NCBI GenBank assembly: GCA_934096035.1
Contig: CAKOKX010000001.1
Location: forward strand, 434,001 to 498,000
Source: an uncultured Bacilli bacterium
GTDB taxonomy: Bacteria; Bacillota_I; Bacilli_A; RF39; UBA660
Direction of reading: 5' to 3'
DNA length: 64,000 bases
A program made the position numbers and the translations under genes. The notes below the pieces were generated by a model. The model was not told where the DNA came from, made no database searches, and worked only from the letters and a program-made list of their open reading frames with translations. Below, in pieces: positions 17,445 through 25,999 of the stretch (the stretch's first letter is position 1; each line of letters opens with the position of its first letter).

Positions 17445-19049
17445 ATGAAAAAAATATTTGAAAAGCATGGTGTATTAAATTGCGTTGGTGCTTTAATGGA
17501 TGTAATAGCATTTATACTTTTTATAGTTGCAGCCTTTGTCGATGGAGCTACTCCAGATATGATTTTAAAAGTAGTTGGATTAGTTTTATTCGTTGTAGGC
17601 GGCTTAATTATGTCAATATCTAGTGATAAACATAGTCTAGCAAAAAGTATGTTTGTTTTAGTTCTAACAGGAATTCTAATTTCATGGATGTTTCCTGGTG
17701 GACAATTCCAAGGTTCAGATTTTGCAGAAGGAAAATTTACTCGTATTGGACTAGCTGATTTTGGATTTATGTTCTACTATTCAATATATTTTTTACTAGA
17801 TAAGATTCCATTCCTTGTAGTTTTAACAGGTTTCTATGGCGTTTTATCAAGAATTAGTGGATATCAAAAATTAGTTGAAAAATCAGCAGAAAAATTTAGT
17901 AAACATCCAATTGTAACTGCAGTAATAATGAGTGTAATTTTATTTGTACTTACATCATTATTCTCTCAAACATTTGTAGTATTAGTATTTATACCATTCC
18001 TCATTTCAATTTTAATTAAAATGGGTATGGATAAATTAACTGCCTTTGCAATTACATTTGGATCAGTTCTTGTAGGAATACTTGGATGTACATATGGAAC
18101 AGATACATTAGCAATATTTAATTCTACATTAAATCAAGAACTTAAAATTGGTTTAAATTATCGTTTTATTATTGCGGCAGTTTCATTAGTTTTATACAAT
18201 TTCTTCATTGTTATGCGTATTCGCAAGATTGAAAAAGATATGAAGAAGAATGTTAAAAACAATAATTGTTCTGATGATCCATTTAGCGTTGAAAAATTAA
18301 GTGGTAAAGCTAAAACAAAAATGCTACCAACAATTATTGTTTTAGCAATTGCAGCTATTATAATAATTTTAGGTTACATTAGTTGGAACTCATACTTTGA
18401 AATCAAAGTATTTGATGAATTCCATGAATGGCTAATCGGACTTGAAGCTGGAAAAGATTTCAATATTATAAGTTATATCCTTGGTGCTAATGCTAATGCT
18501 CTTGGAAACTTCAAATATGTATTTACATTTATAATTTTACTTGTACTTGTAAGTGCATTATTAGCATTCTTATATAAGATGAGCTTTAATGAATATATTG
18601 AAAGTTTCTATGAAGGAACTAAAAAAATGCTTAAACCATTATTATGTTTACTTGGTGTTAATTTAGTATTTACTACAAGTTACATAGCAGGCCAACCAAT
18701 AGCTTCAGTTTATAATTGGATTTTAAATTTAGTTGAAGGATTTAATCCATTTATTACATCAATCGTAGCATTCATATCATCATTATTCCAAGTGGATTTT
18801 GGATATGTAGCTTACACAGTTGGAAGCTTTGCAACAGCAGTTTATGCAGATAACTTTGCAATAGCACATACAGTATTTACATCAATGTATGGTTTAGTTC
18901 AAATATTCATGCCAACAAGTATGATTCTTGTAACAGGACTTGCTTTAACTAAAGTAAGTTACAAAGAATGGTTTAAATACATTTGGTTATTTGTTGTTGG
19001 TATGATCATTATACTACTTGTATTATTTACAGTAGTTACTTACATTTAA
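17445..19049 (+). CDS. Multi-spanning transporter, tentatively YfcC/C4-dicarboxylate-carrier-like
   Basis: 534 residues from ATG 17445, which follows AAGGAGGTAGAG; upstream in-frame codons overlap a terminator and a TATAAT (17421-17426) and are not likely translated. At least twelve hydrophobic helices are visible in two halves, with a charged cytoplasmic loop at about residues 260-290 (MRIRKIEKDMKKNVKNNN). The motif region TGFYGVLSRISGYQKLVEKSA resembles the YfcC/AbgT-type carriers of the ion-transporter superfamily. The substrate cannot be read from sequence; peptides, amino acids or dicarboxylates are possible. Monocistronic. Confidence 0.6.
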   Translation: MKKIFEKHGVLNCVGALMDVIAFILFIVAAFVDGATPDMILKVVGLVLFVVGGLIMSISSDKHSLAKSMFVLVLTGILISWMFPGGQFQGSDFAEGKFTRIGLADFGFMFYYSIYFLLDKIPFLVVLTGFYGVLSRISGYQKLVEKSAEKFSKHPIVTAVIMSVILFVLTSLFSQTFVVLVFIPFLISILIKMGMDKLTAFAITFGSVLVGILGCTYGTDTLAIFNSTLNQELKIGLNYRFIIAAVSLVLYNFFIVMRIRKIEKDMKKNVKNNNCSDDPFSVEKLSGKAKTKMLPTIIVLAIAAIIIILGYISWNSYFEIKVFDEFHEWLIGLEAGKDFNIISYILGANANALGNFKYVFTFIILLVLVSALLAFLYKMSFNEYIESFYEGTKKMLKPLLCLLGVNLVFTTSYIAGQPIASVYNWILNLVEGFNPFITSIVAFISSLFQVDFGYVAYTVGSFATAVYADNFAIAHTVFTSMYGLVQIFMPTSMILVTGLALTKVSYKEWFKYIWLFVVGMIIILLVLFTVVTYI

Positions 19050-19075
19050 GAGTTCACAAAAAGAACTCTTTTTTT
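19048..19075 (+). terminator. Intrinsic terminator after the transporter gene
   Basis: AAGAGTTC (19048-19055) pairs with GAACTCTT (19063-19070), followed by seven T. It overlaps the stop codon. Confidence 0.8.
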
Positions 19076-19103
19076 AATGCTTAAAATGTTGTATAATAAT
19101 ATT

Positions 19104-19766
19104 ATGAAAGAAGTAAGTAAGATTAAAAGCATTATGACAAGAATAAATAGAAAGTGTGACAAAGAAAACACTTCTTTAAGTAATGTTTTAAAAAACATGA
19201 ATGTTTCAAACACTAAATTTTTAGAAATACTTGGTCTTAATCCTCAATTTCTAGATGTAAATTTAGAGACCTTAATTACAAATCTATTTGATGCTATAGA
19301 TACTAGAATAGATTTTGATCCCAATATGGATTTAGCAAATAGTGATATAGGATTTTATTCGGAAAGTTTAAATACAGATTTACATTTCTCACCAAAAAGG
19401 TTATCTATGATAAATGTTAAAAGTCATGAAGATGAAGATTTTGTTTATAAAGATGAAGTAGGTGAATTAGTTTTTATCGATCATGCAATTCACTATGAAT
19501 TAAAAGTTACAGTTGACAAAGGTTTAGAAAAGCCAGGATTTATAAATAGAAAAAGTGCCATAAAACATATGAATTTAAAAGTTAGTTACAAAACTAATGA
19601 AAAAACTGGAAGTTATGAATTTACAATAAATAATGATATGTTATTAAATGACTTAGATTACATTATGAAATGTTTAATAAGTGGAAATTTTGTTAAAACT
19701 TATGTAATTTTGGATAAATATCCTTGTACTTTTAAAATTATAGATCCTGCCAAAGAAATTGAATAA
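19104..19766 (+). CDS. Hypothetical protein, possibly from a leaderless transcript
   Basis: 220 residues if started at ATG 19104. A TATAAT at 19092-19097 lies immediately before this ATG, so transcription would begin at or next to the start codon, and no ribosome binding site is visible. In-frame ATGs at 19077 and 19134 also lack a good site, so the start is uncertain. Soluble, no membrane segment; the N-terminal 60 residues look helical (VLKNMNVSNTKFLEILGL) and the rest mixed alpha/beta. No family recognised. Confidence 0.6.
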   Translation: MKEVSKIKSIMTRINRKCDKENTSLSNVLKNMNVSNTKFLEILGLNPQFLDVNLETLITNLFDAIDTRIDFDPNMDLANSDIGFYSESLNTDLHFSPKRLSMINVKSHEDEDFVYKDEVGELVFIDHAIHYELKVTVDKGLEKPGFINRKSAIKHMNLKVSYKTNEKTGSYEFTINNDMLLNDLDYIMKCLISGNFVKTYVILDKYPCTFKIIDPAKEIE

Positions 19767-19819
19767 AACTTTTAAAGAAAATCCATTATTATACATAGAA
19801 TTATAAAAGGGAGGATTCT

Positions 19820-21910
19820 ATGTATAATAATTATAATTTAGAAACGAGTAGAATATTTAAAGATGCCGAAAAAATAATGATAAGTTTAAATCATGGATAT
19901 GTTGGAACAGAACATTTATTTTTAAGTATGTTAAAAAATAGTGAAGAAATAAGAAATTTATTAGAAAAATACCGAATAGAATATGATGGCTTTTTAGAAG
20001 AACTTCTTTTAGTAGTAAATTCTGAAAACTATAAAAAAGTAGCATGCATTTATACACCATTATTAAAAAAAGTTATAAAGAATGCGGAAATGCATGCTAA
20101 AAATAGTTTTGTAACGCCTTTTATGTTATTAGAATCTTTACTTGAAGAAGGGGAAGGTATAGCTATAAGAATATTAATTTCTATGGGATTAGATATTGAT
20201 AAGCTTTATGATGAAATAAAAATGAAAGATAAAAAGAGTAATCAAAAGTTAGAAATATATAATATAGGAAAAGATATGTCAAAAGATTTATCAGAAGATG
20301 TTATAGTTGGTCGTGAAAAAGAAATAGATTTAATAACAGAAACATTATTAAGAAAAAATAAAAACAACCCTCTTTTAATAGGAGATGCTGGGGTAGGAAA
20401 AAGCGCTATTGTTGAAGAATTAGCTAGAAGAATAAAAAATGGCAATGTACCAAATTCTTTAAAAAATAAAAAGATAATATCAATAGAAATGTCCTCTTTA
20501 GTAGCTGGTACTAAATATCGCGGAGAATTTGAAGAAAAATTAAATAAAATCATAAAAGAAGTAGAAAATAATCCAGAAATAATTTTATTTATAGATGAAA
20601 TTCATACCTTATCAAATGCCGGTGGAGCAGAAGGGGCAATAAATGCTAGTGATATTTTAAAACCATATTTAGCACGAGGTAAAATAAAAGTAATCGGCGC
20701 AACAACCACGAATGAATATAATAAATTTATAGCCAAAGATAAAGCTTTATCAAGAAGATTTGATTTAATAAAAATAAATGAACCAAGTGTTGATGAAACC
20801 ATTTATATACTATCTAAAATTAAACCATCTTTTGAACACCATTATAATATAAAAATTACTGAAGAAAATATTAGACAAATAGTGGATTTAACCAATAAAT
20901 ACATATTAGATCGATTTAATCCCGACAAATCAATTGATTTATTAGATAGTGTATGTGCAATGAAAGAAGTTAAAAGTCCAAAAGAAAAAAATATTATATC
21001 TCTAAAAAATAAATTATCTAATATAATTAAAACCAAAGAAAAAATGGTTAAACGTAATAATTTTGAAGAAGCATTAAATTATAGAAAACAAGAAATAGAA
21101 TTAAATGAAAAAATAGAAAAAGAGAAAAATATGGCAAATAGAATTACAAATAATGATATAAAAGAAGTAATGTTAAGAAAAAGTAATATACCAAATATTA
21201 AAAACAATTGGAAAGATTTAAATACATATTTAAAAGATAAAATTATTGGTCAAGAAGAAGCAATAAATGAAATAATTGATAGTCTAAAATCAAAAGAAAG
21301 TGATTTACCAGTATCTATATTACTTACAGGTTCAACTGGAGTAGGTAAAACTAAAACTGTAAAAGAAATAGCGGCATATTTAAAGATGCCATTAGTTAGA
21401 CTAGATTTAAGTGAATATAATGAACCAGTTTCTATAAATAGACTTATAGGTTCTTCGGCAGGATATGTTGGCTATGATGATGAAAATATATTTGACAAAA
21501 TAAGAATGTATCCAAATTCTATTGTGTTATTAGACGAACTTGAAAAAGCCCATCCCAGCGTAATTAATTTATTTTTACAAGTACTAGATGAAGGATTTAT
21601 AACCAATGCTAAAGGAGAAAAAATAGATTTCAAAAACACGTATATCTTTATGACCAGCAATGCTGAAGTTAATAGTAAAATAGGATTTATGAAAGGAAAG
21701 TCAAATTATCAAAATAGTTTTAGTAAAGAGTTCCTAGGAAGAATCACATGTACAGTTAATTATAAAAATATAACTAAGGAAATGGTAAAAAAATATTTAT
21801 TTAAAAAAGGTATAAAAGATGATTCAATTTTAGAAGAATTTGATTATGAAAATCAAGGATTCCGAGGAATTGATAAATATATAAAAAAGAAGAAGATGAA
21901 AGTAAGGTAA
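19820..21910 (+). CDS. ClpC-like AAA+ ATPase with shortened C-terminus
   Basis: 696 residues against about 810 for ClpC. Residues 1-145 are a Clp N-domain (HGYVGTEHLFLSML). The first AAA+ module has Walker A GDAGVGKSA near 188 and Walker B LFIDEIH. A short middle coiled segment follows, then the second AAA+ module with Walker A GSTGVGKT near 504 and LLDELEKAHP. KIGFMKG occupies the place of the ClpP-docking IGF/VGF loop. The usual FRPEFLNRID is reduced to FSKEFLGRI, and the small domain after it is almost absent, ending in a Lys-rich tail. It should unfold or remodel proteins; partnership with ClpP is uncertain. GGGAGGATT precedes ATG 19820. Confidence 0.85.
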   Translation: MYNNYNLETSRIFKDAEKIMISLNHGYVGTEHLFLSMLKNSEEIRNLLEKYRIEYDGFLEELLLVVNSENYKKVACIYTPLLKKVIKNAEMHAKNSFVTPFMLLESLLEEGEGIAIRILISMGLDIDKLYDEIKMKDKKSNQKLEIYNIGKDMSKDLSEDVIVGREKEIDLITETLLRKNKNNPLLIGDAGVGKSAIVEELARRIKNGNVPNSLKNKKIISIEMSSLVAGTKYRGEFEEKLNKIIKEVENNPEIILFIDEIHTLSNAGGAEGAINASDILKPYLARGKIKVIGATTTNEYNKFIAKDKALSRRFDLIKINEPSVDETIYILSKIKPSFEHHYNIKITEENIRQIVDLTNKYILDRFNPDKSIDLLDSVCAMKEVKSPKEKNIISLKNKLSNIIKTKEKMVKRNNFEEALNYRKQEIELNEKIEKEKNMANRITNNDIKEVMLRKSNIPNIKNNWKDLNTYLKDKIIGQEEAINEIIDSLKSKESDLPVSILLTGSTGVGKTKTVKEIAAYLKMPLVRLDLSEYNEPVSINRLIGSSAGYVGYDDENIFDKIRMYPNSIVLLDELEKAHPSVINLFLQVLDEGFITNAKGEKIDFKNTYIFMTSNAEVNSKIGFMKGKSNYQNSFSKEFLGRITCTVNYKNITKEMVKKYLFKKGIKDDSILEEFDYENQGFRGIDKYIKKKKMKVR

Positions 21911-21927
21911 ATTTAACTTACTTTTTT
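21900..21927. terminator. Bidirectional terminator
   Basis: AAGTAAG (21900-21906) pairs with CTTACTT (21917-21923). It contains the stop codons of the ClpC-like gene and of the convergent gene, with T runs on the plus strand. Confidence 0.6.
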
Positions 21928-22727
21928 CTTCTTCTTACTTGCTCAAGTAAACAAACATTTAAATCAATATCTAGTTCTTCTTTGACTTGTTTAATAAGTT
22001 TTTGATAAGTTTCTCCATCCATAAATAACGTTGAACTTCCAAAAAAACTCTTCCATATTTTAATAGGTATTATAATATTATTAGCAAAATCTAACACCTC
22101 TTTTTTATCTAGGTCTATTACAACGGAATGCTCAATATGTCCTTTTAAACATAAAGGAATATAATAGTAACCAGCATATAATTTTTTATTTTCTTCTAAA
22201 ATACAAGAAGTTATATTATGACAAAAGCCTTGTCTTTCTTCATCCTTAATGGTTTTAATACCTAAAGATTCACACAATGGTGTCATTTTTATAACACCTT
22301 GATTTGATTTTATTTGAGCTTCTTTTTCTTTTAATGAAATAATACTTTTGGAAATAGTTAACCCACCGATAGCACGTTCATAGTCATCTTCATTAATATG
22401 TTTTTGAAAAAATAAATCAGTCATTTGAACAGCTCGTAGTAATTCACTATTTGGATTATATCCATATTTGTTTAAAATATCTAATAATATTTTTTTTGCT
22501 TTTGGATTTCCACTATTTAAATAGAACATAAGTAAAGAATTTAATTTGTTTACATTATCTAAACCTCTAGGTAAATATAATAGTTCATCAAGAAAATAAG
22601 TTAAAACTTCTTTTGCTTTTAAATTATTTTCTAAGATATTAATTTGTTGCCTTGAAGTGTATTCTTTTTCTAGTTCCATAATACTGGTACTTTCCAATAC
22701 ACTTTTTACATCATCGAAAGTTACCAT
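21918..22727 (-). CDS. Hypothetical protein
   Basis: 269 residues; on the minus strand AGAGGGGGAT precedes the ATG at 22727. The N-terminal half is helical; the C-terminal half contains GFCHNITSCIL, KGHIEHSVVIDLDKKEVLDFANNI and reads like a compact alpha/beta domain with a Cys and several His (possibly a papain-like or transglutaminase-like fold, unproven). No signal peptide. I do not recognise a family. Convergent with the ClpC-like gene. Confidence 0.65.
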   Translation of the reverse strand: MVTFDDVKSVLESTSIMELEKEYTSRQQINILENNLKAKEVLTYFLDELLYLPRGLDNVNKLNSLLMFYLNSGNPKAKKILLDILNKYGYNPNSELLRAVQMTDLFFQKHINEDDYERAIGGLTISKSIISLKEKEAQIKSNQGVIKMTPLCESLGIKTIKDEERQGFCHNITSCILEENKKLYAGYYYIPLCLKGHIEHSVVIDLDKKEVLDFANNIIIPIKIWKSFFGSSTLFMDGETYQKLIKQVKEELDIDLNVCLLEQVRRRKK

Positions 22728-22769
22728 AAAATCCCCCTCTAATTAGACACATTATAACACAATCATTAA

Positions 22770-22796
22770 ACAAAGTCAAATTTGGGCATATATTAT
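22770..22796 (+). promoter_or_regulatory. Candidate late-sporulation promoter (sigma-K/sigma-E type)
   Basis: AC at 22770-22771, 15 bases, then CATATATTA (22788-22796) fits the AC...CATANNNTA pattern of sigma-K and partly sigma-E. It lies just before the SpoVIF-like gene. The short pattern is easy to match by chance in AT-rich DNA. Confidence 0.4.
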
Positions 22797-22811
22797 CACT
22801 AGGGAGGGTCT

Positions 22812-23054
22812 ATGAAATTCGGAGATGAATTTTTTAAAAAAGTAGAAAAAAAGACTAATGTTTCCAAAGATACAATATTAAGTTTGGCAGAAAAATTACA
22901 AAAGGGAAATATGAAAGATGAAAAAACACTTAGTGAGGTAATAGATACATTAAGCAAAATGACTGGTAAAAAAGTAAGTGATGAACAAAAATCTAAAATT
23001 ATCAAAAAAGTGGTGGAAGATAAAGTTCCTAATAACGTTGAAAAAATGTTCTAA
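22812..23054 (+). CDS. SpoVIF-like sporulation protein
   Basis: 80 residues, similar in size to the stage VI sporulation protein F family. Features: FFKKVEKKTNVSKDTILSLA at the N-terminus, LQKGNMKDEKTLSEVID in the middle, and TGKKVSDEQKSKIIKKVVED. This matches the family's two-helix-pair pattern (KTGV...DEKTVR...AGKPVS). SpoVIF is a small protein made late in sporulation and needed for spore coat assembly in Bacillus. GGGAGGGTCT precedes ATG 22812. Sporulation context agrees with spoIVA, yqfC and yqfD in this window. Confidence 0.7.
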   Translation: MKFGDEFFKKVEKKTNVSKDTILSLAEKLQKGNMKDEKTLSEVIDTLSKMTGKKVSDEQKSKIIKKVVEDKVPNNVEKMF

Positions 23055-23078
23055 CTCAATCTTTTGGTTGAGTTTTTT
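23053..23078 (+). terminator. Intrinsic terminator of the SpoVIF-like gene
   Basis: AACTCAA (23053-23059) pairs with TTGAGTT (23068-23074), followed by T. The 3' arm is also the -35 of the next promoter. Confidence 0.75.
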
Positions 23079-23096
23079 AAATCTTTATTATATAAT
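23068..23096 (+). promoter_or_regulatory. Promoter of the Fic gene, -35 inside a terminator arm
   Basis: TTGAGT (23068-23073), 17-base spacer, TATAAT (23091-23096). The -35 coincides exactly with the 3' arm of the upstream terminator. Confidence 0.65.
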
Positions 23097-23116
23097 AGCA
23101 ACCTGGAAGTGGTAAT

Positions 23117-24250
23117 ATGCAAAAAAGAAGTTATATACAACTATCTAAAGAAAATGGCCCAAGGTTTTATTATCGAGAAGAAGCATTGCAAAAAGTAAAA
23201 GAAGAATTACAAAGTTTTTTAGAGTGGGATAAAAGTATGGATAATATAACTTTTGCTAGAAAAATGATGTATTCTCATGAACTAAAAGCAAATAATCAAG
23301 TCGAAGGTTATCAAGATGACTTAGAGTTGATCGAAGATATAATAAAAAGAAAAACAGAAAAAATTAAAGATGAAGAAAGAAAACAAAGAATACTTAATCT
23401 ATATCATGGTTATTATTATATTTTACATCATAAGAAAATGGACGAAAGTCATTTACATGAATTATATCAAATTCTAAGCGAAGGACTTTTAAGTGAATAT
23501 GATTTGAAAAATATGGGGCCACTTTATCGTGAAAAGCCAGTTTATATACTTCAAAATGGTAGATTAGATATGGAACTTGCTGAAGGTGTATACCATGAAA
23601 ATATAGAAAAATTAATAAAACTATATTTTGAATATGTTAATAGTGGTTCAAAAAATAATCAAATTGAGGAATATATTAAATCACAAATAATGCACTTTTA
23701 TTTTGTTTATATCCATCCGTATTTTGATGTAAATGGAAGAACAAGTAGAACAATGTCTATGTGGTACTTATTAAAAAATGAAGCATATCCATTTATAATA
23801 TTTAACCGTGGTATTAGTTTTAAAGGTTCAAAATACGATAGAGTAATAAAGGATGCCAAGGAATCTAATGACATGACTTACTTTTTATTTATGATGTTAG
23901 AAACACTAAAAGTAGAGTTAGAAAAAGAACACGTTATGGAAATGGTTGCAAGTAATACCAAATATAAACTAAATGGCTTAGACTATCAAACAATTCTTTA
24001 TTTTCTAACCATGAATGGCAATAAAACACTTCGTGATTTTAGTGTTATGTATAATAGATTTAATGATAAAAAAACTATCAAAGAAATATATAATGAAATG
24101 ATAAAGCATTTAATAGAATTAGAAATATTTATAGTAACCAGATATACAAGAAGAAGTATAGAAGAAGACATTCCAAATATGGAATTAGTACTTAATGATA
24201 AAAAGGTTGAAATAGATTCACCACATTTATCTAGAATAAAATTAAAATAG
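23117..24250 (+). CDS. Fic domain protein
   Basis: 377 residues; CCTGGAAGTGGTAAT precedes ATG 23117. The Fic core is in the middle, with the active-site loop HPYFDVNGRTSR starting at His 200. The canonical loop is HxFx(D/E)GNGRxxR, so Gly is replaced by Val before NGR. The N-terminal NNQVEGYQDD has the Glu-Gly of the inhibitory-helix motif found in class II Fic proteins, though Asn replaces the usual Ser/Thr four residues before the Glu. The C-terminal 100 residues look like a winged-helix domain. Fic enzymes usually AMPylate Ser, Thr or Tyr of target proteins. The target is unknown. Confidence 0.85.
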   Translation: MQKRSYIQLSKENGPRFYYREEALQKVKEELQSFLEWDKSMDNITFARKMMYSHELKANNQVEGYQDDLELIEDIIKRKTEKIKDEERKQRILNLYHGYYYILHHKKMDESHLHELYQILSEGLLSEYDLKNMGPLYREKPVYILQNGRLDMELAEGVYHENIEKLIKLYFEYVNSGSKNNQIEEYIKSQIMHFYFVYIHPYFDVNGRTSRTMSMWYLLKNEAYPFIIFNRGISFKGSKYDRVIKDAKESNDMTYFLFMMLETLKVELEKEHVMEMVASNTKYKLNGLDYQTILYFLTMNGNKTLRDFSVMYNRFNDKKTIKEIYNEMIKHLIELEIFIVTRYTRRSIEEDIPNMELVLNDKKVEIDSPHLSRIKLK

Positions 24251-24273
24251 GTTTGTAATTTAAACCTATTTTT
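24244..24273. terminator. Bidirectional terminator between Fic and VanY genes
   Basis: AAAATAGGTTT (24244-24254) pairs with AAACCTATTTT (24262-24272); A/T runs flank both sides, serving the two convergent genes. Confidence 0.8.
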
Positions 24274-25231
24274 CAATGTAGTAAGCATAATATTCTTCAA
24301 AAGTAATATTATTTTCATAAACATATTTTGCTATTTCTTTACCTACATATCTAAAATGCCATGCTTCATAACTATAACCAGTTACTTTAACTTTATCTTC
24401 TGGATATCTTAAAATAAAACCGAACCTATAAGCATTATTTTTTAACCATTTTGCAGTTTCCGTATCTTTAAAAGTATTTTTATTATTATTAAGTTTACTA
24501 AATATATCAAGTGTTAAACCAGTTTGATGTTCAGAAGAACCAGGTCTTGCTGCAATACTATCAGCATATTTTTGTCCACGTGTCTTTTTATAATTATTAT
24601 AAACAATTTCTTGTTCTTGGTAAGATCTGTATGAGGAACTAACCATTAAATAATATCCTTGTTCTTCTTGTGCAGCATTCCACATTTCTAAAAATGCATC
24701 ATAAGTAACTTTTCTAGTTTTTTGACTTCCGGCATCTCCCCAGGAATAAGTCTGAGAAATTGTAACTAAATCCGAAGGAGCATAATCACTACCAAGAAGA
24801 TAATATTTATTAACTAACATACTTGTATCTTTACTTATATCAGTATTAAATTCTTCTTCATAAAAATTTTTATCTAAATGAATATTTATATTTCTAACAA
24901 CACTTGTTAAATCCAACTTTTTATTATTATTCATATATTCAATATACTTATAAAAATTTTTCTTTAAAAAATATTTTTCATCTAACAATTTAATATAATT
25001 TTCATTTACATCATTATTTAAAAAGTAGTTATAATCTTTTTCACTAAAATTATTAAGTATTTTATTTACATCTTCATTATTATATCCATGATTAAGCAAT
25101 TTATATTCATATGTTTGATGGTATTTATATTCTTTATATTTATAATTACCAAATATAAAAGCTCCGATTATTAGAACAATTCCAATTAAAATATAATATA
25201 CTTGCTTTTTAATTTTTATCCTTTTAGCCAT
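24266..25231 (-). CDS. D-alanyl-D-alanine carboxypeptidase, VanY family
   Basis: 321 residues. The N-terminus is basic with one membrane helix (about 12-28), so the catalytic part is outside. VanY/peptidase M15B motifs: SSYRSYQEQ, the zinc-binding SEHQTGLTLD, and EAWHFRYVG near the C-terminus with the second His ligand. It removes the terminal D-Ala of peptidoglycan stem peptides. About 100 residues between helix and domain (KILNNFSEKDYNYFLNN) form a helical stalk seen in related proteins. No van operon is adjacent, so a housekeeping wall-trimming role is more likely than glycopeptide resistance. Confidence 0.9.
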   Translation of the reverse strand: MAKRIKIKKQVYYILIGIVLIIGAFIFGNYKYKEYKYHQTYEYKLLNHGYNNEDVNKILNNFSEKDYNYFLNNDVNENYIKLLDEKYFLKKNFYKYIEYMNNNKKLDLTSVVRNINIHLDKNFYEEEFNTDISKDTSMLVNKYYLLGSDYAPSDLVTISQTYSWGDAGSQKTRKVTYDAFLEMWNAAQEEQGYYLMVSSSYRSYQEQEIVYNNYKKTRGQKYADSIAARPGSSEHQTGLTLDIFSKLNNNKNTFKDTETAKWLKNNAYRFGFILRYPEDKVKVTGYSYEAWHFRYVGKEIAKYVYENNITFEEYYAYYIEK

Positions 25232-25333
25232 TTAAACCACTATCCTTATCTAAAATTATTATAACATTTCTTTTAGGTATTTACAAACAATTATAAATGT
25301 AGTACACTTAACTTAACAATAGAAGGTGATGTT

Positions 25334-25693
25334 ATGTATACAAATAAACAAATAATTGGCCTTTGTCCAAATTTTTATAAAATAATAGAATTTTCTCCTT
25401 ATGAAGATGATGTTATATCTAAAAAATTAATTAAGTTATATCAACAATACATTTTTAGAATTGATATAAACAATCCTGAAGATGTAGAAAGTGTTATTAA
25501 TCTAGATAAAGTTGTTAGTAAATATATTGATGACTATTTATTTAGACGTGAAATGCAAAAACAAATATTACAAATAAAAGTTAAAAAAGATGCTAAAGAT
25601 ATTTTAAAAGAAATAATTCATTCAATTATTAAAATATTTGATAATTATGAAGAATATACAACCAGAGTAATTTATATTTCAAAATGGATTTAA
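25334..25693 (+). CDS. Small hypothetical protein
   Basis: 119 residues; AGAAGGTGATGTT precedes ATG 25334. Soluble, helical, rich in Ile, Lys and Asp, without a recognisable motif. Divergent from vanY with about 100 bases between, and ended by its own terminator at 25695. No function proposed. Confidence 0.6.
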   Translation: MYTNKQIIGLCPNFYKIIEFSPYEDDVISKKLIKLYQQYIFRIDINNPEDVESVINLDKVVSKYIDDYLFRREMQKQILQIKVKKDAKDILKEIIHSIIKIFDNYEEYTTRVIYISKWI

Positions 25694-25694
25694 G

Positions 25695-25717
25695 GAAGTT
25701 TAATACTTCTTTTTTTA
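25695..25717 (+). terminator. Intrinsic terminator
   Basis: GAAGT (25695-25699), TTAAT loop, ACTTC (25705-25709), then T-rich run. It ends where the convergent RNA gene's terminator begins. Confidence 0.6.
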
Positions 25718-25876
25718 TAAAAAAACTACCAAATATACTGCATATATTTGGTGTTTTCCAGTTAATATCACTTATAACGCTAAAAATCTATAGTTTAATA
25801 TTAACTTATAAGACAAACAACTTTGTCTAGTCACTAAACCTCACGTCTAATTCGAGAGCCTCAGATCACTTGACTA
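25716..25876 (-). ncRNA. Candidate structured small RNA of about 160 nt
   Basis: This stretch has no open reading frame on either strand. On the minus strand a consensus promoter (25882-25910) predicts a start near 25875. The transcript can fold into consecutive hairpins: TAGTCA/TGACTA (25828-25833 with 25871-25876) enclosing a smaller stem, AGACAAA/TTTGTCT (25811-25828), AGTTAATAT/ATATTAACT (25760-25806), and a 10-bp terminator stem ACCAAATATA/TATATTTGGT (25728-25752) followed by a T run. It does not look like tmRNA, RNase P, SRP or T-box. 6S RNA is not excluded, but the multi-hairpin fold does not suggest it. Target unknown. Confidence 0.55.
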
Positions 25877-25881
25877 ACAAT

Positions 25882-25910
25882 AATTTACCACAAGTTCACG
25901 CAGTTGTCAA
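25882..25910 (-). promoter_or_regulatory. Strong promoter of the small RNA
   Basis: On the minus strand TTGACA (25905-25910), 17-base spacer, TAAATT (25882-25887), with a TG one base upstream of the -10 (extended -10). This is among the best promoter matches in the window, and it faces a region without a coding gene. Confidence 0.65.
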
Positions 25911-25943
25911 CAAAAAAATAAATCAAGTTTATATAGCTAATAA

Positions 25944-25972
25944 TTGAAATTTATTAAAAAGAATGTTATAAT
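25944..25972 (+). promoter_or_regulatory. Promoter of the MuF-C-like gene
   Basis: TTGAAA (25944-25949), 17 bases, TATAAT (25967-25972), 28 bases before the start codon at 26000. Confidence 0.7.
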
Positions 25973-25999
25973 TTACTTGCAAATATTCCGGAGGCATTA

